The notes under the pieces are model-generated. The model was given only the letters and a program-made list of their open reading frames with translations. It searched no databases and was not told the DNA's origin. Source: Azospirillum sp. TSH100 (lineage in GTDB: Bacteria > Pseudomonadota > Alphaproteobacteria > Azospirillales > Azospirillaceae). Taken from it: a stretch of 64,000 nt of DNA. The translations under genes and the position numbers were made by a program. This document shows positions 42,083 through 51,691 of the stretch, in pieces (the stretch's first letter is position 1; each line of letters starts with the position of its first letter). The DNA is taken from NCBI RefSeq assembly GCF_004923295.1, contig NZ_CP039640.1, positions 124,001 to 188,000 on the forward strand. Direction: 5' to 3'.

Positions 42083-44287
42083 ATGAAGGAAAAAATTGCT
42101 GCACTGCCAAAACGACTTCGTTTCCTGATCGTCTCGCATCGCGGAATGCGGTGTGGCGTGCAGCAGTTCGGCCGGCGCCTTCTGCAGCTTCTCTCTTTAT
42201 CCCCGGACATCGACTGGCGCTATGCCGAGTGTGCCTCCATCGATGAGTTCCTGGGTGAATGCAAGGATATCGCCCCCGCCGCCGTATTGTTCAACCTTCA
42301 CGAGGGGACGATGCCCTGGGCGACCGGCCATGGCATCCGCGCCTGCGGCGTGCCGTGTCTCGCCGTCGTCCACGAAGCCTACCAGCTGACGCCGGAACGG
42401 CTGGACCGGACACCGTTCGACGGCATCCTCTATCCGGATCCGTCCTTCGTTCCCGCCAGCCCCCTGGTCTTTCCGGTTCCGCGCTTCACACCGCCGATTC
42501 GCCCGCCCGCCCCCGCTCCGAAGCTGTTCACGGTGGGCTGGTTCGGGTTCGCCTCGCCCGGAAAGGGGCTGGACCGGCTGTGCTCCCGGGTGAACGAGGA
42601 ATTCGACACGGCGCGCATCCGCCTGAACCTGTCGCCCCATGACCGGAGCGAGCTGTTTCCCGAGCAGGCGACGCAATCCATCATTGCCGATTGCCGGAGA
42701 ATGATCCGCAAGCCGGGGATCATGCTCGACATCACGCGCGATTTCCTGGACGAGGACAGGCTGCTGGACTTTCTTTCGGAAAACACGATCAATGTTTTCC
42801 TTTACGATGACCTGTCAGGGCTTGACCGCGGCATCTCCAGTTGCCTGGACTATGCCCTGGCGGCGGGCCGGCCGATGGCGGTCAGCCGGTCCCGGATGTT
42901 CCGCCATGTGCATGGCGTCAACCCATCGATCCGTGCCGACAGGCGCCGTCTGAAAGACATCGCCGCCTCCGGGCTCGCCCCCTTGGCCCACCATATCGCA
43001 CGCTATGAGCCGGGCGCGTCCAGCGCCGCATGGAACGGGGCCATCCTGGAGGCGCTCGACCGGTTGGAGGCCCGGCGGTCGGTTCCCGACGGCCGGGGAT
43101 ACAACAAGCTTCTGTCCCCCGCCTCGCGCGCCTATGCCAAGCGCGTCGCCTGCGGCACGGCGGCCCACCGCCCGAACGACAGTTCACGCAAAGCACCGGG
43201 GCGCAAGGTCAGGCAGGTCGACGTCCAGCAATCATTCTTGATCGACGCGGTGGAGCGTCTGGCCGCCGACTTTTTCGAACCGCGCATTCTCGGCATCGGA
43301 TCGCCGGATGACGTCTGCGTCGAGGCGTTGCGCATGAAAGGCTATGTACTGGACCAGATCGGCCTGCGGGAAGAAAGCCTCCCTCCCCTCCAGAAGGGCA
43401 CCGCCTTCCATGACATCGTTTTCTGCACCACCACGCTGAACCGTATAGCGAAGGACGAGGTCTTCATCCGGACGGTCGCCGATCTTCTCACCCCCGGCGG
43501 GGTGGCGGTCCTGCCCCTGGACATCGCCCACCCTGACAGCATTGACCGGACCGATGGTCCGTTCCCGACGGAGCACAGGCTCTACACGCCCGACGACATT
43601 CTCGGGCGGCTCCTGCCCTTGCTGCCGGACTGCATCCTGTTCGATCCGCCGCGGTGGAACGGGGATCGGACCGGGAATGGACACGAAAGCGTTGGGGGCG
43701 AAACCGGTGGCCAGACTTCCCGATCCATCCCGGCCGGTTGGGTGTTCCGGAAATTCGATGCTGAAAGGCTGCGCTGTGCAATGCCGTTGCCGGCCGGGCA
43801 CCACCCTCCGACCGAAGAGCGGCATCTGGCCCGGCTCCAGAACCTTCAGATCGAGGGGCGTCTTCACATGGGCCTGCGCTCTCAGGGAATCGCGGGCTTC
43901 GACGACGATGAGCGCATCTTCTCCATCCCTATGGAGCAACCTGGCTTCCTGCTGTTCGGCCCCTATGTTCCAATGCAGGCGGGAACCTATTACTGCAGTT
44001 TCCTGCTCCGCCTGGAAGAAACCGGCCTTCCCAACGACACGGTCATTGCCCTCATCGACACGGCATTCGACGGCACGGCACAGGAACAAATCTACAGATT
44101 GACCACGGATTGCTTTGGACCGGACAGTTTTGTTCCCGTTACGGTCCGCTTCATCGTCCCGAGGCCCGTAGCCGCCTTCGAGGTTCGGATACGGACAATC
44201 CACCCGGCCGCCATGAGCACCGTCGCGGCCGTGGCAATCGGACAAGTTCCGCCTTGCAGCGGCCTGATTTTGAGTGCCTCCGGCTAG
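42083..44287 (+). CDS. Glycosyltransferase-like protein with degenerate methyltransferase and C-terminal beta domain
   Basis: The 734-residue protein has three parts. Residues 1-350 resemble a GT-B enzyme (LFTVGWFGFASPGKGLDRL, SSCLDYALAAGRPMAVS). Residues 380-560 look like a SAM methyltransferase with a worn motif (FEPRILGIGSPDDVCVEAL) and a later LLTPGGVAVLPLD. Residues about 590-734 form a beta-rich domain starting near FSIPMEQPGFLLFGPYVPM. The first two parts match the gene at 48425 and the third matches the end of the gene at 45256. The acceptor is unknown. The upstream 190 bases include an AT-rich stretch with no clear promoter. Confidence 0.55.
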   Translation: MKEKIAALPKRLRFLIVSHRGMRCGVQQFGRRLLQLLSLSPDIDWRYAECASIDEFLGECKDIAPAAVLFNLHEGTMPWATGHGIRACGVPCLAVVHEAYQLTPERLDRTPFDGILYPDPSFVPASPLVFPVPRFTPPIRPPAPAPKLFTVGWFGFASPGKGLDRLCSRVNEEFDTARIRLNLSPHDRSELFPEQATQSIIADCRRMIRKPGIMLDITRDFLDEDRLLDFLSENTINVFLYDDLSGLDRGISSCLDYALAAGRPMAVSRSRMFRHVHGVNPSIRADRRRLKDIAASGLAPLAHHIARYEPGASSAAWNGAILEALDRLEARRSVPDGRGYNKLLSPASRAYAKRVACGTAAHRPNDSSRKAPGRKVRQVDVQQSFLIDAVERLAADFFEPRILGIGSPDDVCVEALRMKGYVLDQIGLREESLPPLQKGTAFHDIVFCTTTLNRIAKDEVFIRTVADLLTPGGVAVLPLDIAHPDSIDRTDGPFPTEHRLYTPDDILGRLLPLLPDCILFDPPRWNGDRTGNGHESVGGETGGQTSRSIPAGWVFRKFDAERLRCAMPLPAGHHPPTEERHLARLQNLQIEGRLHMGLRSQGIAGFDDDERIFSIPMEQPGFLLFGPYVPMQAGTYYCSFLLRLEETGLPNDTVIALIDTAFDGTAQEQIYRLTTDCFGPDSFVPVTVRFIVPRPVAAFEVRIRTIHPAAMSTVAAVAIGQVPPCSGLILSASG

Positions 44288-45255
44288 TATTTCAAAAGTG
44301 AAATTTTTATCGGCCGCGTCACGAAATCGCGGCAAGAATTCTCACAATTTTTATCAAAATCATACCCCGCAAACTGTCGCGGCATGAAGGCAATCGGCAT
44401 ATCCGAAAGACATAATCACAGTCATATGCATGAAAATGCGTTTTGATATTCGTCTGCAATTCCAAACATACCAAGAAATATTCGCCTATATTTTCCTCAA
44501 CTCGCCATAAATATAAAATACAATATCTTATATTATGCATATGGAATTTTAGTATAGAGAAATACATTAGCCATTTCATTTCATAAAATTCACAAAATGC
44601 GCTCATGATAAATATTCCTTTACGCTTATCGCGCTTACAAAAGATTGACAAAACCCTTGAATGCAGTAATATTATTACTGTAAGAGATTATATTTGGTGT
44701 TTAAAATGTTCGCTAGGCTTATCTATTTCTCTGAAACGGCCTCAGCCAGCTTGATTGAATTTTGACTGCGCCGGAATAATCATGAAATCACTTCGTCGAA
44801 AGAGCATGATCTCCAATGCGAGGGGCGTAATTCCCAGAAGCCCGTTATTTGTCCTCCGAGGAACACCGCATAACGCTCTTGCGAAAATCCCTTCGTTTTC
44901 TGACGGCACATTTTGCCCGCGAGGGCGCATCTGATGGCTGCGGATCACCGGCCCACCTCTCCGCCTTCCGCAGGGGACGCCATGATGTGGATTGCAAGCC
45001 CGATCACGGAACGCCGGATGGGATTGCCTGCTGCCGTCAGTTTCAATCGTTCCTACCCGGCCGGGAACGGTCACCCAAGCCATGTTCGCGCGGGGCGCGA
45101 TCTGATGATAGAAAGCACCGCTTTGGCGATGGGGAAGCGCGCCGTGGTTTCCCGTCTTTCTCGCGGCCATGACCGGCGCAGGCCGGCACCTTGAACAAGC
45201 GGACCCGCCCGCCTCGTACGAGGCGGGCGTCGGCCTGGATAATCTGGAGATCGTG
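44288..45255. other. AT-rich intergenic region without clear gene
   Basis: The 970 bases between two large genes hold no convincing coding frame. The segment 44290-44760 is very AT-rich, unlike any flanking gene, and contains only short frames (for example minus 44319-44651) with no recognisable domain. From 44850 on the composition is ordinary, but no frame has a ribosome binding site and family resemblance. It may be a decayed gene or a long regulatory leader. Confidence 0.5.
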
Positions 45256-47028
45256 ATGGTGCAGGGGGATCGGGGTGTCGGAGCCGGCAAAGGTCGGATC
45301 TTCTGGTTCGGCGCCCACAAGCTGCTGGTCGGGACTGAGCTCGCGCGCCTCCGCGCGTTGGGATACGAGGTCTTCAACCCTCCCTACCTGAGCCACATTC
45401 CCGATCAGAGCGTGGCATCGACCTGGGATCGGAACCAGCCGACCACTCTCCCGCCTGAAGTCTTCGACAAGCTGTCAAAATACAACTTCTTCTACAACTC
45501 CATCAGTCCCGAGATCGCGGACATCCTGAACAGCCAGTTCGACGCCGTGGTCGTCACGATCGTCGCCCGCTGGACCGCCGAAATCCTTCGGGTTTATGAC
45601 GGACCGTGCATCTTCCGTGCATATGGCCAAACCCATCTGCTTTCGGATGAGTTCGAACTGTGCGGCGTCCGTCCGCTGATCGAGAACCGGGACAATTTCC
45701 ATTTCTGCCCCCATTCCGACAAGACGATGGAAGCGGAGGCCGACTGGCTTCGCAGCCGCGGCACCGTGATTCCCTACTGCCTGTCGGAAGACATCTTCCA
45801 GCATCGCGGGATATGGGCCGCGTCCACAGACCGCAACGACAGCATCCTGGTGACGGCGCCCAACATCCTGGGAAATCCATTCCACCGGGCGCATTACGAC
45901 TTCCTCAAGGAATTCTTCCACCAGAAGCATTTCAAGTATTGCGGGGTCCAACTGGTCGACATCGACGACGACCATGTCGTCGGGTCCCTGGAGCGCAGGA
46001 AGCAGATCGGGATGTTCGCCGACGCCAGCGGCTATCTCTACACCTATCGCGATCCCAGGGTCTGTTACCTCCCGCCTGTGGAGATGATCGTACTCGGCGG
46101 CCCGGTCGCCTATCTCAGCGGTTCCCTGCTGGCCCGCCATATCGGCAAGGGAGGCCCCGGCGAAGCCGCCTCGGTGATGGACGCGCATCGGATCGTCAAC
46201 GCCTTCCGCGCCAAGGACCACGTGTTCATCGACGAGGTCCGGCAATCGCAGCAGCACATCGCCACACTCTACGATCCGGCGCATGTCTGGCCCATCTTCG
46301 ATCGTGAAATGGCCCGTATGATCGGCGGCCGACCGGCCAGCGGCACCCGCCCGCAGCCAGGCGCCGACGGCCGGCGCCGCTTCGTCAGGGCATTCATCGA
46401 CCCGGCCGGCCAGCACTCTCCCGCCCAGCGCATCCGGCAGATCGCCGACGCCCTGTCGGCGACGGTGATCGAAGCCCCGGTCGGCGACGAGGTGCGCAAC
46501 CATCTCGCCGCGGTCGCCGGCACCGCGGGTCCCTGGCCGGCACTGCAGGAGGCCGTCCGTCTCAACGGCGGTGCCGTCGATTTCCTGGAACGGGCGATCG
46601 GCCGGCGCTCCGGCAAGCAGCAGACCGTCGACGACCTTCACCGTGACTTTGCCCCGCCTGGATCGATCCTGCGGTTGGGCCGGTGGGAAATGGACGACGT
46701 CCTGAAGCGCCAGGTCCGGGTGACGGACCAGGGAGAGGCCGGCTTCCTCCTCTTCGGTCCATTCGCGACACTGCCGGAAGGGCATTACCGGCTGGAAGTC
46801 ATGGGCAGGATCTCCGCCACCCACATCCCCGCCGGTTGCGCCGACGTGTCCTGCGACGGGACGGTTCTGGCGTCGGTGACGCTGGAAAGCACCTCGCCGC
46901 AATATGAACGGTTCACCTGCGACTTCCATGTCGGACGCTCCGACGGGAAGTACGAGTTCCGCATCTTCACGAACGGGTCCGCCGCCCTGAGCATCGAACG
47001 GCTGACGGTCATCAAGCTGTCCGACTGA
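45256..47028 (+). CDS. Glycosyltransferase-like protein, 'VFNPPYL' family, with C-terminal beta domain
   Basis: The 590-residue protein begins RIFWFGAHKLLVGTELARLR, then GYEVFNPPYLSHIPDQS, FFYNSISPEIADILNSQFDA and VVVTIVARWTAEIL. The gene at 63122 repeats all these landmarks. A middle block VEMIVLGGPVAYLSGSLLA recurs in the genes at 47068 and 63122. The C-terminal 130 residues (GEAGFLLFGPFATLPEGHYR onward) form a beta-rich domain shared with the gene at 42083. I infer a GT-B fold from layout and context, but no classical motif is present. The ATG at 45256 has GGAG 8 bases upstream. Confidence 0.6.
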   Translation: MVQGDRGVGAGKGRIFWFGAHKLLVGTELARLRALGYEVFNPPYLSHIPDQSVASTWDRNQPTTLPPEVFDKLSKYNFFYNSISPEIADILNSQFDAVVVTIVARWTAEILRVYDGPCIFRAYGQTHLLSDEFELCGVRPLIENRDNFHFCPHSDKTMEAEADWLRSRGTVIPYCLSEDIFQHRGIWAASTDRNDSILVTAPNILGNPFHRAHYDFLKEFFHQKHFKYCGVQLVDIDDDHVVGSLERRKQIGMFADASGYLYTYRDPRVCYLPPVEMIVLGGPVAYLSGSLLARHIGKGGPGEAASVMDAHRIVNAFRAKDHVFIDEVRQSQQHIATLYDPAHVWPIFDREMARMIGGRPASGTRPQPGADGRRRFVRAFIDPAGQHSPAQRIRQIADALSATVIEAPVGDEVRNHLAAVAGTAGPWPALQEAVRLNGGAVDFLERAIGRRSGKQQTVDDLHRDFAPPGSILRLGRWEMDDVLKRQVRVTDQGEAGFLLFGPFATLPEGHYRLEVMGRISATHIPAGCADVSCDGTVLASVTLESTSPQYERFTCDFHVGRSDGKYEFRIFTNGSAALSIERLTVIKLSD

Positions 47029-47067
47029 CCCCCGCCGCCAGACGTTCCGCGTAGCCTGGAGTTTCCA

Positions 47068-48342
47068 ATGTCGCACCAGCCCAAAACCCTGTGCCTCGGT
47101 TGCCACGACCCGATTTCCAGGTGCGAGGCCGAGCGGCTCGCCTCGCTCAGCCCACGCATCCATGTGGACACGCAGCGGGGAGCCGCCGGCGCGGCGCCCA
47201 TGGCCGCGCTTCCACCCGCAGCCGTTCTGGGCGGGTACGACGCCATCATCGTCTGGAACGACCTGGCCCTGTTCGCCGAACTGATCCGGGCCTTTCCCGG
47301 CTTCATCGTCTTCCGCAGCCATGGTGACCGGAGCAGCGTGGCGGCCGCCCTCTGGCAACTCAGCCTGCGGTCGATCGTCGAGAGCCGCAACAACATCCGC
47401 ATCCTGTTCTCCCAGCCGGAAGATGTCGGCCGCGAGGAACCCTGGATCGCCCGGCTGTCGCGCTGGACCCAGCAGACGGCGGCGGGCGTCCCGGACACTG
47501 CCGTCGGGACATGGGACAGATCGCCGCCAAACGGACGCCCCGTCGGGATTCTGGTCCCCAAGGACAGTGACGGCCCGTCCCCGCAGCGCCCCTATCTGCG
47601 ACGGATGAGCCGCTTCATCCAGGACCACTTCGCGGCGGAAGGCTTTCAGACGATCGGCGAGCCTGCGACGGAGCAAGGCGCCGCACCGTCCGTCGTCGAT
47701 ATGCTGCAGAACCTCTCCGGCCTCTTCCATCCCTATGTCGGCGAGGGCCGGCTGCCGCATGCCACGATCGCTATGCTGCTCCTGGGGGGGCCGGTCGTAT
47801 ATTTCCAGGGAAGCATGCTCAGCCGCCGGATCGCCCCCGGCAATCCCGGCGAGGCGCGGACCATCGATGAGGCGAAGGCGCTGTGCAGGCGGCTGCGGGA
47901 GGGGGACCTGGCCCTGGCGAATGAGATCATTCACGCCCAGGGTCCGGTGCAGGGCCATTACCGGCAGGGCAACGTATGGCCGGGTTTCGACCGCAACATC
48001 CGCGAGATCACCGCCGAAGCGATGCTGGTCCTGGGCAAGCCGGACAGCGGCCCGGCCTTCGTGGAGGCGGGCGACTGGAACGCCAGGGAACTGGCCGGCA
48101 ATATCGTCGAAGGCATCAGGACGCCGATCCATGAGGATGCCGCCCTGGGGCGCCGGTTCATCGAGACCACCTACAATGTCCTCCTGGAGCGCGCGCCCGA
48201 CCCGTCGGGATGGGCGCACCACGAACGCGAGTTGCAGCAGCATGGCCGGGTCGACGTCACGCTGAACGCCTTCCTGAATTCGGAGGAGATGCGGGCCAAG
48301 CAACCCGCGAACCGGATGCTCCGGTGGCTCGCCTCTGCCTGA
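47068..48342 (+). CDS. 'VFNPPYL'-family related protein with C-terminal DUF4214
   Basis: The 424-residue protein lies 40 bases after its relative at 45256. Residues 230-320 contain TIAMLLLGGPVVYFQGSML and NVWPGFDRNIREITAEAM, which match the second half of that protein. The N-terminal half is shortened and diverged (LGGYDAIIVWNDLALFAEL). The C-terminal 50 residues, RRFIETTYNVLLERAPDPS followed by NAFLNSEEM, are a DUF4214 module. DUF4214 often sits in phycobilisome-linker-like and secreted or sugar-related proteins. A role as a glycosyltransferase or accessory subunit is inferred. Confidence 0.6.
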   Translation: MSHQPKTLCLGCHDPISRCEAERLASLSPRIHVDTQRGAAGAAPMAALPPAAVLGGYDAIIVWNDLALFAELIRAFPGFIVFRSHGDRSSVAAALWQLSLRSIVESRNNIRILFSQPEDVGREEPWIARLSRWTQQTAAGVPDTAVGTWDRSPPNGRPVGILVPKDSDGPSPQRPYLRRMSRFIQDHFAAEGFQTIGEPATEQGAAPSVVDMLQNLSGLFHPYVGEGRLPHATIAMLLLGGPVVYFQGSMLSRRIAPGNPGEARTIDEAKALCRRLREGDLALANEIIHAQGPVQGHYRQGNVWPGFDRNIREITAEAMLVLGKPDSGPAFVEAGDWNARELAGNIVEGIRTPIHEDAALGRRFIETTYNVLLERAPDPSGWAHHERELQQHGRVDVTLNAFLNSEEMRAKQPANRMLRWLASA

Positions 48343-48424
48343 CCTGCCGGCCAGCCGGCACCCGCAGCGGTCCCGCCCGATCCGTCATGCTGAACCTGTT
48401 CGAGAATACCGGGAGTTTGTTTTG

Positions 48425-51085
48425 ATGATCCGCGGCGCATTTCTTAATACAGAACCGGCCGTCTGCAGCATATTCGAAAGCGGTAAAATGGTTTACGACT
48501 GCCTGAAGCAGTCGAAATTCTATGATCTTGACTATATAACGCTCGAACAGATTGACATTGATTACTTGAAGACGAACCAGTCCTTCAGGTTGAAAGCAGG
48601 GCATGAGGACGCGGAAGGGGAAAAGCCGGGCTCCTATGATTTCTGGGTTCTGAACTACCATCCGCACACGATGGCGCCGCTCCTGCCGCAGGAGCTTCTG
48701 CCGCACCTGAAAGGGCCGAAGTTCGCCATCGTGCTGGAAGTCGAGCCGGACAACCCCATCAAGTTCGTTCCTGCCGAACGGTTCGACAGCTGCATCGTCC
48801 TGGACCCAACGGCGATGCCGACCGCCAAGGTGACGCCGTTCCCCCGCCCCCTGCGGGGCGTTTCCCGCAAGGGCCATCATCACAACCGCGAGATTCCCGT
48901 CATCGGGTCCTTCGGGTTGGGGACGCCCGGCAAGGGGTTCGAGCATGTGGTGGAGGCGGTCAACCGCGAATTCGATCGGGCCATCGTCCGCATCAATGTT
49001 CCGCGGGCGACGCATGTCGACAGCATCATGTTCAACGTCCATCGGATGGAATATTCCGAGTATATCGAAAAGCTCTGCCGCAAGATCGCCAAGCCAGGGA
49101 TCGAAATCCAATTCACCAGGGATTTCCTGGAAGAGGAGGAACTGGTCGACTGGTGCGCCGACAATGACCTGAACTGCTTCTTCTACACGCGCCGCCAGTC
49201 CGGGCTGTCGGCCACGACCGACCAGTGCGTGATCTCGGGGCAGCCGCTCATCGTCTCGTCCAACGATACGTTCCGGCACATCCACCCGTACATCGCCCCC
49301 TATCCCAAGACGTCGCTGCGCGACGCGATGCGCTCCACCCGGGACTCCGTCCGGCGCCTGCAAAAGGACTGGTCCGTCGCGGCGTTCCAGGACAGCTTCA
49401 TCGACATGCTGGTGGCGAACGGCGTCACGGTCGACGGGCGGGGCGACGCGGAGGCCGCCCGGTCGGCACGCCATTCGCCGACGACCGTCGTCCTGGCCAT
49501 GGCCGGAACCGGCGAGGAGAAGGCTCCCCTCTCCGGCCCCATCTCCGACCCCATCTCCTATGTCCAGCGCGTCGTCGCCGCGCTCGGCCGCACGGGGGAA
49601 TACAAGCCGGTCATCATGCGCTACCGCGATGCCGACGATTTCCAGCGCGGCATCTTCTGGCTCCGGCCGAGCGCCGTCGTCCTGTGCGGGACGGTCGAGG
49701 ATCCGGGTCTGCCGCCCGTCCTGGAGCAGGCCGGGCCCGTGCTCCACCACCTGCCGCTGGCCCCCGGCCAGCCACTGCTGGCGGAAGGTCTGCAGGCCCC
49801 CGCCCTGCAGCAGAAGGTGCACAAGATCGACCGCGCCCCGGTCATCCCCTACTACACGGCCCTGCCGTCGATCCCGCCCGGTCCCATGCGGATCTGCGTG
49901 TTTGGCGCCAGGACGCCGGACAACAGCTTCGAGCTGATCGTCAGCAAGATCCAGCGCGACAAGCCGGATGCCCAGATCCTCGTCGCCCGCCTGCCCTCCG
50001 AAACCGAGGAGGATGACCGGCTGTTCGCCAGGAAGCTGGAGGCCATGCAGCCGCAGCTCCGGATGACTCCGGCGCTTCAGGTGGTGACGGTCCCCATGCC
50101 GCGCGACGCCTTCAGCGTCATCCACACCGTGGGCACCTACGACCTGCTTCTGTTCGCCAATGACGGGACGCATGGTCCGGAGCTGCTGGATTATTGCGAT
50201 CTGGCCCTGAGCACCGAGCGTGCCGTGATCTTCACGCGGATGGCGTCCTTCCCGGAAATTCAGAACGGCACCTTCCTGGAGGACGCACCGGTCGAGGCCC
50301 TCGCCCGCAAGGGCATGTCGGCGCAGACGGCGCTCTACAACCTCCGCAGCGAGGGCCGGCTCTACAGCGAGTTCGACCGGGTCCAGCGCGCCAACGCCGC
50401 GCCTACACCGGCCGGCCAGCTCCAGAGCGGTTGGCTGCCGTCCGGTTCGGTCGTCGAAGCGAGATCCTTCCCCTGCCCGAGCGGTCTGCTGGAGGCGGAG
50501 GAGTCCGCCTGGCTGGCGAAAGGAAACCGCCTGGACATCCTTCAGGATTCGGATCTGTCCTGGGCGCACGAACACGCCGCCGCCTACGTCACGCCCCAGC
50601 AGCAATTCCTGGTGGCCGCCGTCGAATGTCTGTCCAACTGGTCGCCGGCCAGCCGCATCGTGGCTTTCGGCGACGAAAGCCGGGGGTCCGGGATCCTGCT
50701 GCGGAAGCTCGGCTACACGCTCACCTCCGCCGAGGAACGGATGATCCCGGCCGGCTCCGCCGACTGCGTCTTCAGTTCCTGTGCGCTGTCGGGGATGGCC
50801 GATGCCCGCGATTTCCTGACCCGGGTCGTGGCGATGCTCAAGCCCGGCGGCAGCGGCGTGTTCACCTTCTTCCAGCGCGAAGCCTATGCCGACGACGACC
50901 AGGAAAATCCGGACTTCCCGACGACCGATCCGGACGAGTTGCTGGCTCTCCTGGAGTCCTTGGGAGTGACGCCGGTCGGGCCCGTGCAGTGGCACTCGCA
51001 GCGGCCGTTGCTGGCCCCCAATCCCTTCTCCGCTCCCCAGCTTGCCGGGCTGGTCTTCCTGAAGCCCGAAGCCGCCACGCCATGA
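48425..51085 (+). CDS. Glycosyltransferase-like protein with two GT-B-like parts and methyltransferase-like end
   Basis: The 886-residue protein resembles the gene at 42083 over its first 340 residues (PVIGSFGLGTPGKGFEHVV, RDFLEEEELVDWCADND, TFRHIHPYI). A middle portion (about 500-680), starting near PPGPMRICVFGARTPDN, looks like a second Rossmann-type domain. The last 190 residues match the degenerate methyltransferase, with QQQFLVAAVECLSNW, then VVAMLKPGGSGVFTF and a late LLALLESLGV. Motif I (RIVAFGDESRGSG) lacks the usual acidic-glycine pattern, so methyl transfer is doubtful. It is translationally coupled (ATGA) to a NUDIX gene. Confidence 0.55.
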   Translation: MIRGAFLNTEPAVCSIFESGKMVYDCLKQSKFYDLDYITLEQIDIDYLKTNQSFRLKAGHEDAEGEKPGSYDFWVLNYHPHTMAPLLPQELLPHLKGPKFAIVLEVEPDNPIKFVPAERFDSCIVLDPTAMPTAKVTPFPRPLRGVSRKGHHHNREIPVIGSFGLGTPGKGFEHVVEAVNREFDRAIVRINVPRATHVDSIMFNVHRMEYSEYIEKLCRKIAKPGIEIQFTRDFLEEEELVDWCADNDLNCFFYTRRQSGLSATTDQCVISGQPLIVSSNDTFRHIHPYIAPYPKTSLRDAMRSTRDSVRRLQKDWSVAAFQDSFIDMLVANGVTVDGRGDAEAARSARHSPTTVVLAMAGTGEEKAPLSGPISDPISYVQRVVAALGRTGEYKPVIMRYRDADDFQRGIFWLRPSAVVLCGTVEDPGLPPVLEQAGPVLHHLPLAPGQPLLAEGLQAPALQQKVHKIDRAPVIPYYTALPSIPPGPMRICVFGARTPDNSFELIVSKIQRDKPDAQILVARLPSETEEDDRLFARKLEAMQPQLRMTPALQVVTVPMPRDAFSVIHTVGTYDLLLFANDGTHGPELLDYCDLALSTERAVIFTRMASFPEIQNGTFLEDAPVEALARKGMSAQTALYNLRSEGRLYSEFDRVQRANAAPTPAGQLQSGWLPSGSVVEARSFPCPSGLLEAEESAWLAKGNRLDILQDSDLSWAHEHAAAYVTPQQQFLVAAVECLSNWSPASRIVAFGDESRGSGILLRKLGYTLTSAEERMIPAGSADCVFSSCALSGMADARDFLTRVVAMLKPGGSGVFTFFQREAYADDDQENPDFPTTDPDELLALLESLGVTPVGPVQWHSQRPLLAPNPFSAPQLAGLVFLKPEAATP

Positions 51086-51666
51086 CCAAAAGCGCCACCA
51101 CAACCGCGACCGGCCGGCCGGTATGGGAGGTGATCGACCGCCGCACGCTGCTGCGGACGACGCGCGACGTCGAGGTGACGGTCGAAACCGTCCGGCTGCC
51201 CGATGGCCGGATCATCGACGATTACTATCAGGTCGGGGCGGACGATTCCGCGAGCGTGTTCGCCGAAACCGAGGACGGGCTGGTCGTGACCATCGGCCAT
51301 TACAGCCATGGCGCCCGGCGCCACTGCATCGGGCTGCCGGCCGGCCGCATCGGTCCGGAAGAAACGGCGGAAGACGCGGCAAGGCGGGAGTTGCTGGAGG
51401 AAACGGGCTACGCGGCGGCGGAGTGGACCTTTCTCGGCTCCTTCGTGCGCAACGGCAACCAGGGCGGCGGCACCGACCATCTGTTCCACGCCCGGAACGC
51501 CCACCGCGTCGGCGAACCGGCATCGGGGGACCTGGAGGAGATGGAGGTCGGACTGATGACGCGCGGCGAGCTGCGGGACGCCCTTCAAGACAACAGGATC
51601 GCCGTCCTCGCCCATGCCCTGGGCGTGTCGCTGGGCCTCCTGCGCGGCGAAGCGCCGGGGCGGTAG
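51082..51666 (+). CDS. NUDIX hydrolase (ADP-ribose/NDP-sugar pyrophosphatase-like)
   Basis: The 194-residue protein has a perfect NUDIX box: GRIGPEETAEDAARRELLEE followed by TGY (Gx5Ex7REUxEExGU). The preceding AGR loop and the N-terminal ~50 residues (EVTVETVRLPDGRIIDDYY) resemble the ADP-ribose/NDP-sugar hydrolase group. It probably hydrolyses an NDP-sugar or ADP-ribose to sugar phosphate and nucleotide. Coupling to a glycosyltransferase gene by ATGA suggests control of the donor pool. It is the last gene of its plus-strand unit and converges with the gene at 51692. Confidence 0.85.
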   Translation: MTKSATTTATGRPVWEVIDRRTLLRTTRDVEVTVETVRLPDGRIIDDYYQVGADDSASVFAETEDGLVVTIGHYSHGARRHCIGLPAGRIGPEETAEDAARRELLEETGYAAAEWTFLGSFVRNGNQGGGTDHLFHARNAHRVGEPASGDLEEMEVGLMTRGELRDALQDNRIAVLAHALGVSLGLLRGEAPGR

Positions 51667-51691
51667 AGACGCCGGATCAGGGGCCCCCGGA

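Noticed and set aside
44319..44651. Open frame of 110 codons on the minus strand
   Set aside because: It lies wholly in a strongly AT-rich stretch, has unusual Cys/Ile-rich composition and no family resemblance or convincing start.
45475..51103. Very long open frames on the minus strand (942 and 948 codons) opposite the genes at 45256-51085
   Set aside because: They are antisense shadows typical of high-GC DNA. The plus-strand frames have recognisable domains, coupled start/stop overlaps and ribosome binding sites; the minus frames are rich in Arg/Gln/Pro with no domains.
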